Source: Pseudomonas weihenstephanensis (GTDB lineage Bacteria > Pseudomonadota > Gammaproteobacteria > Pseudomonadales > Pseudomonadaceae). From it: a stretch of 64,000 nucleotides of DNA. Under the pieces are notes generated by a model. It saw only the letters and a program-made list of their open reading frames with translations. It did no database searches and was not told the DNA's origin. A program made the position numbers and the translations under genes. The stretch spans positions 1 to 64,000 of the forward strand of contig NZ_JYLF01000003.1 in NCBI RefSeq assembly GCF_001043055.1, written 5' to 3'. Shown here in pieces: positions 9,585 through 17,492 of this stretch (positions are counted from its first letter, which is position 1; each line of letters starts with the position of its first letter).

Positions 9585-9621
9585 GTACAGTTTTAAATAC
9601 AGCACACAAGAACAAGTACAG
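9585..9621 (+). promoter_or_regulatory. GTACAGTT direct repeats upstream of the DUF2388 cluster
   Basis: Two copies of GTACAGTT at 9585 and 9616, 31 bp apart (three helical turns), each followed by a TA-rich stretch. The same hexamer recurs upstream of the DUF1127 gene. It lies 130-165 bp before the first DUF2388 gene. Confidence 0.45.
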
Positions 9622-9750
9622 TTATAGAAATCCTTGAGCCAGAGCGCTAAAACACCCGTTACAGGTAAAACATTCTTTGCCCCGCGCAGCACTCGGCCTA
9701 CTATTCGCCCATAACGTCTAATGTATAAGCACCTGCCAAGGAGTATCACC

Positions 9751-10068
9751 ATGTCCACACTTCGCCTACTGAGCGCAGCGGCTTTGCTGGTTGTTGCCGC
9801 CAGCGCCAATGCTTCCAGCTTCATCGTGACCACCGATGCCATCGTAGGTACGCTCAAGGCCACCACCGACCTGACCTCAGATGCCACCAACTCCATCCGC
9901 GACAACAAGATAGTGCGTGCAGCCCGTGACGACGCCGCCAGCTTTGTCGCCAGTGAAGGCACTGTCCGTGGCGTTAAGCTCGAAAGCGCACTGGACTTCA
10001 TCCGCCAGCAAGCACCGCAGCTGCAAGCCTCCGACACCCAATTGGCTCAGGCCATCCTGACCCTCTGA
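9751..10068 (+). CDS. DUF2388 periplasmic protein, copy 1
   Basis: 105 aa. The start at 9751 is set by AAGGAG 9 bp upstream. It has a signal peptide (LRLLSAAALLVVAASANA, cut near residue 22). The mature part has the family pattern: TTDLTSDATNSIRDNKIVRAA, then DDAASFVASEGTVRGVKLESAL and a C-terminal QLAQAILTL that runs to the last residue. Function unknown. First of three paralogues in a row. Confidence 0.85.
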   Translation: MSTLRLLSAAALLVVAASANASSFIVTTDAIVGTLKATTDLTSDATNSIRDNKIVRAARDDAASFVASEGTVRGVKLESALDFIRQQAPQLQASDTQLAQAILTL

Positions 10069-10077
10069 CAGGTCGTC

Positions 10078-10122
10078 TTCCTGTAGGAGCGCGCTTGCTT
10101 GAGATAAAGCCCGCCCCTACAT
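10078..10122 (+). repeat. REP-like element
   Basis: TGTAGGAGCG...CGCCCCTACA form an imperfect hairpin around a core (GAGCGCGCTTGCTT) typical of Pseudomonas REP sequences. It separates the first and second DUF2388 genes. Confidence 0.65.
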
Positions 10123-10200
10123 GAAGAACACGCCCCCCGCTCTGGCCCTGCCCCGCCCATTACGCTAGCCTTGGCCCTCGCTCAACCAACGTCGAGACCC

Positions 10201-10494
10201 ATGCGCTTTCTCACTATCGCTTTACTTGCCCTTTGCTGGGTTCAATCTGCATCCGCCTTCGACACCAGCACACAAACCACAGTGCTCACCGGTTATGTCA
10301 CCAGCAAAGTGACGTCGGCTCCTTTCGACAACAAACTGATCCGCGCCGCTCAGGATGACGCTGCCGCTTTTATCGCCAGTGACGGTCAACTGCGGGGTTC
10401 GCAGTTGGAGTCTGCGTTGCGCTACGTGCGCCACAGCCAACCAAAATTGAGTGCCAGCGACTTTGAACTGGCACAAGCGATTCTCGTCCAATAA
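10201..10494 (+). CDS. DUF2388 periplasmic protein, copy 2
   Basis: 97 aa from ATG 10201, giving a clean signal peptide (MRFLTIALLALCWVQSASA). The mature protein keeps the family core: SAPFDNKLIRAAQDDAAAFI, then SDGQLRGSQLESAL, then FELAQAILVQ at the C-terminus. It is shorter than the other two copies because the TTDLTSDATNS segment is reduced. It is separated from copy 1 by a REP-like hairpin, and copy 3 starts 26 bp downstream. Function unknown. Confidence 0.83.
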   Translation: MRFLTIALLALCWVQSASAFDTSTQTTVLTGYVTSKVTSAPFDNKLIRAAQDDAAAFIASDGQLRGSQLESALRYVRHSQPKLSASDFELAQAILVQ

Positions 10495-10520
10495 ACACCC
10501 GCGTTTTCTGGAGAAATGTC

Positions 10521-10841
10521 ATGCGTAGCCCGTTGATTGTCGCCACCCTTGGCCTGTTGTTGCTCGCCGATGTGGCGCAGGCACAAACCCTGGTGCAAAC
10601 CAGTAACATCATCGTTCGCGCATTCGGACGCACCATCGACTTCACTTCTGACACCACCACCTCGATCCGCGACTCAAAAGTAGTGCGCGAGGCCCACGAT
10701 GACGCCGCTACCTTCGTTGCCAGCCAAGGCGACATTCGCGGCGTACAACTGGAAGCGGCCTTCAACACCCTGCGCGATCGCGTACCTGAAGCACGCAACG
10801 CCAGCGATCAAGTCCTCGCCGAAGCCATCCTCGCGCTGTGA
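10521..10841 (+). CDS. DUF2388 periplasmic protein, copy 3
   Basis: 106 aa with a signal peptide (MRSPLIVATLGLLLLADVAQA). The core is DFTSDTTTSIRDSKVVREA, DDAATFVASQGDIRGVQLEAAF and a C-terminal QVLAEAILAL. GGAGAAATGTC precedes the ATG. Its stop overlaps the start of the next gene (GTGA), so the two are translated in a coupled way. That coupling is the strongest hint that DUF2388 proteins work with the large protein downstream. Confidence 0.85.
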   Translation: MRSPLIVATLGLLLLADVAQAQTLVQTSNIIVRAFGRTIDFTSDTTTSIRDSKVVREAHDDAATFVASQGDIRGVQLEAAFNTLRDRVPEARNASDQVLAEAILAL

Positions 10842-12799
10842 GGCCGATAGCGCGCTGGCTCGCCGCCTGTGGCCTGCTGCTGATCGGCAGCAGCGCCCAG
10901 GCCGCGCTGCATCTGCAACTCAAGACCGACGGCCTGAGCCCGGCTGAGCAACAGGCGACCCAAGCCTTGCTCGACGAGGCCATGCACAAGCTGCCACCGC
11001 GCTTGATCGAGCAATTGGACCGCCAGATTCTGGTGGGCTGGACCGAAGGCATGCCGAGCAACGCCTACGGCCAAGCCTCACTGGTGTCCGAGCTGGACCT
11101 CAATCGCAAACTGCTGGCGAGCCTGACCGACGGTTCGGCCGCCACCGAGCAAACCAATCGCCCCCACGGCACGGTACGCCGCGAATTACTCGCCACCGTG
11201 CTGCACGAGCTGACGCACATCTACGACCGCGCACGTCTGTGGCCTGCTGCCGAGCGCACCCAAATCCAGCGTTGCACGCGCCAGCACAACAGTGCCGGGC
11301 TGATTGGCCTGCCGGACGACTGCCGAGGCCAGGCCGAACGCCGCTTCACCCTCAGCGACGATCCGCGGCTGCTTGACCTGGCAGGGTGGCAGCAATACGT
11401 CGGCCGCCGCGGCGAACGGGAGCAAGACAACCATCAGGTGGTGCGCAGCCCCGACCTCTACGAGGTCAGCAACCCCCGAGAATTTGTCGCGGTCAACATG
11501 GAGTACTTCCTCCTCGACCCGGCCTACGCCTGCCGCCGCCCGGCGCTGTATCGCTACTACAAAGAGCGCTTCGGCTGGGCGCCCGCAGCCAAGGATGAAT
11601 GCCCCAAAGGCTTCGCCTTTCTCAATGCCGGTAACGACTTTGCCAAACAGCCGCTCGGCACCGTCGACCCGGAACGCGTGTATGCCGTGGACTACTTGCT
11701 TGCCGAGGCCAACCAAGAATGGGCCAGCCGCTGGGGCCACAGCATGCTGCGGCTGGTGATCTGCGCGCCGGGGCGTCCTCGGGGGCCGGATTGCCGGCTC
11801 GACCTGCAAGAACATCTGGTGTTGTCCTACCGCGCATTCGTCAACGACGTACAGCTGTCGAGCTGGGATGGCCTAACCGGTGCTTACCCGTCACGCCTGT
11901 TTGTATTGCCGCTGGCCCAGGTGATCGACGAATACACCAAAACCGAACTGCGCAGCCTGGCGTCCGTGCCGCTCACACTCAACCGTGCAGAAATCGAAGA
12001 CGTGGTAGAACACGCCGCCGAGATGCACTGGAGCTACGATGGCAACTACTACTTCATCTCCAACAACTGCGCGGTCGAAACCCTGAAACTGCTGCGCAGC
12101 GGCAGCGACAATTCGCAGCTCAAAGGCCTGGACAGCATCATGCCCAACGGCTTGCTGGAGGTGCTCAAGTCCCGTGGCCTGGCTGATACCAGCGTGCTGA
12201 ACGACAAAAAAGAAGCCCTGCGTTTGGGTTATCGCTTTGACTCGTACCGCGACCGTTATCAGGCGATGTTCGATGTACTCAAGACCCGTCTGCCGATCAA
12301 GCAAACCAGCGTCGAAGACTGGCTCGCGCTCAGCCCGGATGAACGTCGCCCGTGGATCGGGCAAGCCGACCTGCGCGCCAGTGCTGCGTTGTTACTGTTG
12401 GAGCAAGCAGCCTTTCGCCGCCAACTGCTGTTGGCGCAAGACGAGGTTAAACAGAAGTACTTGAAGGTACGCGGCATTGAAGGCGCCGGTATGGACAAGG
12501 CCAATCAGACACTGCAAGAGATCCTCGCCAGCAGCGGCTTTCTCAGTCGTCCGGCCGAACTGCTTGGCAGCAGCGGCTATGGTTTGCCACAGGCAAAAGA
12601 GTGGGAAATGCTCGAATCAGAAAGCAGCCAGCGCCAGCAGCAATTACTGCGCCTGACCGGTGATTTGGACAAAGAAGTACGCAGCCTGCTGGAGCCGGCG
12701 CGCGCGGCTGAAATTGCCGCGACCGAGGCCAACGTCAAACACATCGGCGAACATCTGCGAGCGATCCACAAAGCCTCCGGCGGCCTGCAACTGCCATAA
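10838..12799 (+). CDS. large envelope protein: HExxH metalloprotease-like N-part plus DUF4105 (Lnb N-terminal) domain
   Basis: 653 aa, GTG start inside the preceding stop (GTGA). It has a signal peptide (LAACGLLLIGSSAQA, about residues 8-22). LHELTH at about 122-127 is an HExxH zinc motif, and NPREFVAVNMEYF (about 212-224) could supply the third ligand glutamate, as in gluzincins. From about residue 285, EWASRWGHSMLRL and, further on, FISNNCAVETLKLL match the DUF4105/Lnb N-terminal periplasmic domain. The C-terminal ~150 aa are helical and charged. Substrate and role are unknown. Proteolytic activity is inferred from the motif only. Confidence 0.8.
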   Translation: MRPIARWLAACGLLLIGSSAQAALHLQLKTDGLSPAEQQATQALLDEAMHKLPPRLIEQLDRQILVGWTEGMPSNAYGQASLVSELDLNRKLLASLTDGSAATEQTNRPHGTVRRELLATVLHELTHIYDRARLWPAAERTQIQRCTRQHNSAGLIGLPDDCRGQAERRFTLSDDPRLLDLAGWQQYVGRRGEREQDNHQVVRSPDLYEVSNPREFVAVNMEYFLLDPAYACRRPALYRYYKERFGWAPAAKDECPKGFAFLNAGNDFAKQPLGTVDPERVYAVDYLLAEANQEWASRWGHSMLRLVICAPGRPRGPDCRLDLQEHLVLSYRAFVNDVQLSSWDGLTGAYPSRLFVLPLAQVIDEYTKTELRSLASVPLTLNRAEIEDVVEHAAEMHWSYDGNYYFISNNCAVETLKLLRSGSDNSQLKGLDSIMPNGLLEVLKSRGLADTSVLNDKKEALRLGYRFDSYRDRYQAMFDVLKTRLPIKQTSVEDWLALSPDERRPWIGQADLRASAALLLLEQAAFRRQLLLAQDEVKQKYLKVRGIEGAGMDKANQTLQEILASSGFLSRPAELLGSSGYGLPQAKEWEMLESESSQRQQQLLRLTGDLDKEVRSLLEPARAAEIAATEANVKHIGEHLRAIHKASGGLQLP

Positions 12800-12824
12800 G
12801 CCCTCCAGTCGTTAACGAGCAGCG

Positions 12825-12868
12825 CGAGGCTGCGACCGAACGTGATGCGGCACGCGATCGCAGCCTCG
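12825..12868. repeat. REP-like inverted repeat between convergent genes
   Basis: A perfect 11-bp inverted repeat CGAGGCTGCGA/TCGCAGCCTCG (12825-12835, 12858-12868). It sits between the DUF4105 gene and the convergent response regulator gene, with no clear T-run. The sequence family (GAGGCTGCG...CGCAGCC) recurs at 54260. Confidence 0.6.
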
Positions 12869-12904
12869 TACCTCGACAGCGGCTACGGCTTAAACCGGTG
12901 CGTC

Positions 12905-13807
12905 TTACGCCCCCGGTACGAAGTGTTTTTGTGCCGTGCCGTGGGCGATTAACCGCGAGAGGTAACCCATCTTCGCCGCATCCTGGTCCACGAAGCGAAA
13001 GGTCAGTTGCAACCAATCACTGTCGGGCTTGGGCTCGTAAGCCACGATGGCGTGCAGGTAACCATTCAAACGCGCTACTTCGGCGTTGTCGCCCTGCTCA
13101 AGGTCGAGCACTGCACTTTCCAGCACCTGTGGCAGCACTTCACCCCTACGCACCACCAGCAGCGCTTCCTTCAAGCTCAGCGCCTTGATCACACACGCTT
13201 GAGTACCGCTCGACAGGCGCAATTGTCCCTGGCCACGCCCGGTCGGGGTTTGGCTGGCGGCTTTGGCCGCCGGGGCCACCGGGGCCGCAACGGTCTGCGG
13301 GCGCGCAGCCGGTGCTAGGGCCGGGGTGGCCAGTTGGGTTTTGCCACCGGTCAACGCGCTCAACGAGTCATTGCCGAAGGCCGAATTCATGCGCGTCGGT
13401 GCACATGCCATCACCGCGTCCATCAGGCCCGCTTTGGTGAAGGCTTTTTTCACCTTGGTCAGTAATTGCTCATTGGTGAACGGCTTGCTGACAAAATCCG
13501 AAACACCGGCCTGAATCGCCTGCACCACGTTCTCTTTGTCGCCACGGCTGGTGACCATGATGAAGGGCAGGGTTTTGAGATGGTCTTGCTCGCGGCACCA
13601 GGTCAGCAGCTCAAGGCCCGACATCTCTGGCATTTCCCAATCACACAGCACCAGATCGAACGCATCGCGGGTCAGCATGGCCTGTGCTTTGCGGCCGTTG
13701 ACCGCGTCTTCGATCTTGATGCCCGGAAATGCATTACGCAGGCATTTTTTAACCAGATCGCGAATAAACGACGCGTCATCCACCACCAACACACTGACCT
13801 TGCTCAT
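12905..13807 (-). CDS. response regulator with unclassified C-terminal domain
   Basis: 300 aa; the start at 13807 follows AGAGGAG. Residues 1-125 are a CheY-like receiver: VSVLVVDDASFIRDLV, phospho-acceptor Asp56 in LVLCDWEMP, conserved lysine in DFVSKPFT. A proline/alanine-rich linker (about 165-200) leads to a ~100-aa C-terminal domain (QLRLSSGTQACVIKALSL onward) that may be PilZ-like but which I cannot name firmly. No kinase is adjacent. A homologue lies next to phoU in other pseudomonads, suggesting a conserved but unexplained link to the phosphate block. Confidence 0.82.
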   Translation of the reverse strand: MSKVSVLVVDDASFIRDLVKKCLRNAFPGIKIEDAVNGRKAQAMLTRDAFDLVLCDWEMPEMSGLELLTWCREQDHLKTLPFIMVTSRGDKENVVQAIQAGVSDFVSKPFTNEQLLTKVKKAFTKAGLMDAVMACAPTRMNSAFGNDSLSALTGGKTQLATPALAPAARPQTVAAPVAPAAKAASQTPTGRGQGQLRLSSGTQACVIKALSLKEALLVVRRGEVLPQVLESAVLDLEQGDNAEVARLNGYLHAIVAYEPKPDSDWLQLTFRFVDQDAAKMGYLSRLIAHGTAQKHFVPGA

Positions 13808-13926
13808 CGATTGCTCCTCTGAAATCTTGACAAGCATGCGCCGAATGATGGCCATGTGCCAAATCTTGGGGGCACCCCGAATCACTTTACGTTCGCAGAG
13901 CGCCTGAATATGAACGCCGAAAAGCA

Positions 13927-13954
13927 AAACGCCCGGCTAGAGCCAGGCGTTTTC
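13927..13954. terminator. bidirectional terminator downstream of phoU
   Basis: AAAACGCC-GGC/GCC-GGCGTTTT stem (one mismatch) with the A-run and T-run built into the arms, immediately beyond the phoU stop. Confidence 0.85.
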
Positions 13955-13967
13955 ATCTCAGGCAGTC

Positions 13968-14729
13968 TTATTTATCGTCAGGTGGTTGCGGAACATTAGC
14001 GTTATCACCGCCTGTACCTTCAACTTCTTCACGCATGCGCTTAAGGCCCATGTGGCGCACGTCTGTGCCACGTACCAGATAGATGACCAATTCCGAAATA
14101 TTGCGCGCATGGTCGCCAATGCGTTCCAGCGAACGCAGCACCCAAATGATGCTCAGCACCCGCGAGATCGAGCGCGGGTCTTCCATCATGTAGGTGGCCA
14201 ACTCGCGCAACGCCGTTTTGTATTCACGGTCGATGATTTTGTCGTACTGCGCCACCGACAGCGCCAGGTCGGCGTCGAAGCGGGCAAATGCATCCAGTGC
14301 ATCACGTACCATGTTGCGCACCTGATCGCCGATGTGTCGCACTTCAACATAACCACGCGGCGCTTCGCCCTCTTCACAGAGCTGAATCGCACGACGGGCA
14401 ATTTTGGTCGCTTCGTCACCGATGCGCTCAAGGTCGATCACCGACTTGGAAATGCTGATGATCAACCGCAGGTCAGACGCCGCAGGCTGACGGCGGGCCA
14501 GAATGCGCAAGCATTCTTCGTCGATGTTGCGTTCCATCTGATTGATCTGTTCGTCGATCTCACGCACTTGCTGAGCCAGCCCGGAATCGGCCTCGATCAA
14601 CGCCGTGACCGCGTCGTTAACCTGCTTCTCGACCAGCCCGCCCATGGCCAGCAAGTGGCTGCGCACTTCTTCGAGTTCCGCGTTGAACTGCGCGGAAATG
14701 TGATGGGTGAGGCCATCCTTTGAAATCAT
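13968..14729 (-). CDS. phoU: phosphate signalling protein PhoU
   Basis: 253 aa from ATG 14729 (MISKDGLTHHISAQFN). It is an all-helical, two-repeat PhoU. Each repeat shows the acidic metal-binding motif (EEVRSHLLAMGGLVEKQVND, and IDLERIGDEATKIARRA/LERIGDHARNISE). It links the Pst transporter to the PhoR/PhoB kinase system and holds it off when phosphate is plentiful. Last gene of the pst series, 86 bp after pstB. Confidence 0.96.
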   Translation of the reverse strand: MISKDGLTHHISAQFNAELEEVRSHLLAMGGLVEKQVNDAVTALIEADSGLAQQVREIDEQINQMERNIDEECLRILARRQPAASDLRLIISISKSVIDLERIGDEATKIARRAIQLCEEGEAPRGYVEVRHIGDQVRNMVRDALDAFARFDADLALSVAQYDKIIDREYKTALRELATYMMEDPRSISRVLSIIWVLRSLERIGDHARNISELVIYLVRGTDVRHMGLKRMREEVEGTGGDNANVPQPPDDK

Positions 14730-14815
14730 GGTTCTGCTCCGCAAAAACTGTGAGCCGCAAGCTATACGCTGCTAGCCAAATGTGTCGTTACCGCGAACTG
14801 TAAAGCCCGCCCCAA

Positions 14816-15649
14816 CTAGCCATAGCGCCCGGTGATGTAGTCTTCGGTCTGCTTTTTGGCCGGGTTGGTGAACAAGGTGTCGGTGTCGCCGTATTCAACC
14901 ATTTTGCCCATGTACATAAAGGCGGTGTAATCCGACACCCGCGCAGCCTGCTGCATGTTGTGGGTCACAATGACGATGGTGAACTTGGACTTAAGCTCGT
15001 AAATCAGCTCTTCGACCTTCAGCGTCGAGATCGGGTCGAGGGCCGAGCACGGCTCATCGAGCAACAACACTTCGGGTTCAACCGCGATGGTACGGGCGAT
15101 CACCAAACGCTGTTGCTGACCACCGGACAAACCCAGCGCCGAGTCGTGCAGGCGGTCTTTGACCTCATCCCACAACGCCGCACCTTTAAGCGCCCACTCC
15201 ACGGCTTCGTCGAGGATGCGCTTTTTATTGATGCCCTGAATCCGCAAGCCGTAGACCACGTTCTCGTAGATGGTCTTGGGGAACGGGTTGGGCTTCTGGA
15301 ACACCATGCCCACCCGGCGACGCAGCTCAGCCACGTCCTCGCCCTTGCGGTAAATGTTGTGGCCGTACAGGTTGATCTCGCCTTCAACCCGGCAACCGTC
15401 CACCAGATCGTTCATGCGGTTGAAGGTGCGCAGCAGCGTGGACTTGCCGCAACCCGAGGGACCGATAAAAGCGGTCACACGCTGCTTTGGAATGTTCAGG
15501 CTCACGTCGAACAGCGCCTGTTTTTCACCGTAGTAAAGGTTCAGGCCCGGGACTTCAATGGCAACTTCTTCGTTGGCCAGGTTCAAGCTTTGCTTGGTGC
15601 GACCCAGGGCGGACATGTTGATGCCGTGGGCGGAGGATTCATGCTGCAT
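14816..15649 (-). CDS. pstB: phosphate ABC transporter ATP-binding protein
   Basis: 277 aa from the ATG at 15649. An ATG at 15661 is also open, but a GGAG lies 6 bp before 15649 and no such site precedes 15661. Walker [10 protein letters not shown] is at 63-71, the signature is [14 protein letters not shown] and Walker B is [14 protein letters not shown]. It drives phosphate import through PstCA. A ~30-aa N-terminal tail precedes the ABC fold, as in other Pseudomonas PstB. Confidence 0.96.
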   Translation of the reverse strand: MQHESSAHGINMSALGRTKQSLNLANEEVAIEVPGLNLYYGEKQALFDVSLNIPKQRVTAFIGPSGCGKSTLLRTFNRMNDLVDGCRVEGEINLYGHNIYRKGEDVAELRRRVGMVFQKPNPFPKTIYENVVYGLRIQGINKKRILDEAVEWALKGAALWDEVKDRLHDSALGLSGGQQQRLVIARTIAVEPEVLLLDEPCSALDPISTLKVEELIYELKSKFTIVIVTHNMQQAARVSDYTAFMYMGKMVEYGDTDTLFTNPAKKQTEDYITGRYG

Positions 15650-15705
15650 GGGTTGCTCCATACGCTAAACATTCGTGTCGGTCGTTCTGACCGGGCTTTT
15701 CATTT

Positions 15706-15798
15706 GCTGTAGCAACGAGCTGGCTCACACTCCAGACACCTCGGTCCCACCTTGAGACCCTGCCGATGCCTTCACGAGCACGCTCGCGCCTACAGGTG
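15706..15798. repeat. REP-like pair between pstA and pstB
   Basis: The 157-bp gap between pstA and pstB holds two REP-type half elements facing each other: CTGTAGCAACGAGCTGG (from 15708) and CACGAGCACGCTCGCGCCTACAG (to about 15797), both with the GAGC core and TGTAG/CTACA ends. They may lower read-through from pstA to pstB. Confidence 0.55.
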
Positions 15799-15806
15799 TT
15801 GCGTTA

Positions 15807-17477
15807 TCAGCTTTCCAGCGCCTTGTACTTCTCGCGCAGGTGGTTGCGAATCCACACCGCCGACAGGTTCAGGGTCGCAATCACCAGCACCAGCAGCAGC
15901 GCCGTGGCGTACACCAGCGGTCGTGCGGCTTCAACGTTCGGGCTTTGGAAGCCGACGTCATAAATATGGAAGCCCAAGTGCATGATCTTCTGGTCAAGGT
16001 GCAGGTACGGGTAGTTGCCGTCCAGCGGCAGCGACGGCGCCAGCTTGACCACACCCACCAGCATCAGCGGTGCCACTTCACCCGCCGCGCGAGCCACGGC
16101 GAGAATCATGCCGGTCATCATGGCCGGGCTGGCCATCGGCAGCACGATCTTCCACAAGGTCTCGGATTTGGTAGCGCCCAATGCCAGCGAGCCTTCACGC
16201 ACGGTGCGAGGAATACGCGCCAGCCCCTCTTCAGTGGCCACGATCACCACCGGCACCGCCAGCAGCGCCAGCGTCAGCGACGCCCACATCAGGCCCGGCG
16301 TACCAAAGGTCGGCGCGGGTAAGGCTTCGGCGAAAAACAGGCGGTCAACCGAGCCACCCAGCACATACACAAAGAAGCCCAGGCCAAATACGCCGTACAC
16401 AATCGCCGGTACACCCGCCAAATTGTTCACCGCGATACGGATGATCCGGGTCAGGGTGTTCTGTTTGGCGTACTCACGCAGGTACACCGCTGCCAGCACG
16501 CCAAACGGCGTCACGATCACGGCCATGATCAAGGTCATCATCACGGTGCCGAAAATCGCCGGGAAGATCCCGCCTTCGGTGTTGGCTTCACGCGGGTCTT
16601 CGCTGAGGAACTCCCAAATGTTGCTGAAGTACATCGCCAGCTTCTGCCAGCTGTTCATGGCGTTGGGCTGGTAAGCCTTGACCACTTTGCCGATGTTGAT
16701 TTCCAACTCTTTGCCGTTGGCATCGCGGGCCGTCAGGCTGTCGCGATTGAACTGTGCATGCAGCTCGCCCAAACGGTCTTCGATGGCTTTGTAACGTGCA
16801 TTCAGCTCGGCACGTTCGGTTTCCATGTCCGCCTGGGCTTGCGGCGTCAACTTGCCTTCGAGTTCCAGCTTGCGGCTGTGCAGACGAATACGCTCCAACC
16901 CGTAGTTGATCGCGCCAATGTCTTTCTTTTCCAGTTGGCTGAGTTGCTTGGCCAGCTCGTTGACGCGCTTGACCCGGGCTTGCACCTCAGGCCAGGCCGC
17001 CGCGCCTTCAGCGACCACCTTGCCGTTTTCTTTCACATTGACCAGGTAACCGTAAAAGTTGCCCCACTCGCGACGCTCAATGGCCATCAACTCGGGGGGC
17101 ATCTTCTGGTCAGTCAGCCACTCGCCGACGACCCAGGTGAAGTCGTTACCGTTCAAGTCGCGGTTGCCGACCTTGATCAGCTCGCGGGTCATGAACTCCG
17201 GGCCTTGGTCGGGCACTGGCAAACCGGCGCTTTTGAGGCGTTCGCGCGGCACTTCTTCCTTTTGCACCACTTCGCCCAGTACGACGTGATTAGCAGAGCC
17301 GGGCACGTTGTATTGCGCCAGCACCAGATCCGCGGGCCAAAAATGGCCCAACCCGCGCACCGCAATCACTGCCAGCAAACCAATGGTCATGATGACCGCG
17401 AGCGACACCGCGCCACCGCTGATCCAGACACCCGGAGCGCCGCTCTTGACCCAACCTTTGAGGGAATTCTGTTTCAC
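15807..17477 (-). CDS. pstA: phosphate ABC transporter permease PstA, long form
   Basis: 556 aa, nearly twice the E. coli protein. TM1 (about 17-42) is followed by a ~240-aa extracytoplasmic insertion. Its second half (ARVKRVNELAKQLSQLEKK and the following repeats of E, R, L) looks like a long coiled coil. The standard permease core begins near residue 300 with the EAA loop (AVREGSLALGATKSETLWKIV type). GTG start at 17477 after GGAAGG; 15 bp after pstC. Long PstA forms are known in Pseudomonas. Confidence 0.93.
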   Translation of the reverse strand: MKQNSLKGWVKSGAPGVWISGGAVSLAVIMTIGLLAVIAVRGLGHFWPADLVLAQYNVPGSANHVVLGEVVQKEEVPRERLKSAGLPVPDQGPEFMTRELIKVGNRDLNGNDFTWVVGEWLTDQKMPPELMAIERREWGNFYGYLVNVKENGKVVAEGAAAWPEVQARVKRVNELAKQLSQLEKKDIGAINYGLERIRLHSRKLELEGKLTPQAQADMETERAELNARYKAIEDRLGELHAQFNRDSLTARDANGKELEINIGKVVKAYQPNAMNSWQKLAMYFSNIWEFLSEDPREANTEGGIFPAIFGTVMMTLIMAVIVTPFGVLAAVYLREYAKQNTLTRIIRIAVNNLAGVPAIVYGVFGLGFFVYVLGGSVDRLFFAEALPAPTFGTPGLMWASLTLALLAVPVVIVATEEGLARIPRTVREGSLALGATKSETLWKIVLPMASPAMMTGMILAVARAAGEVAPLMLVGVVKLAPSLPLDGNYPYLHLDQKIMHLGFHIYDVGFQSPNVEAARPLVYATALLLVLVIATLNLSAVWIRNHLREKYKALES

Positions 17478-17492
17478 AGACTTCTACCTTCC

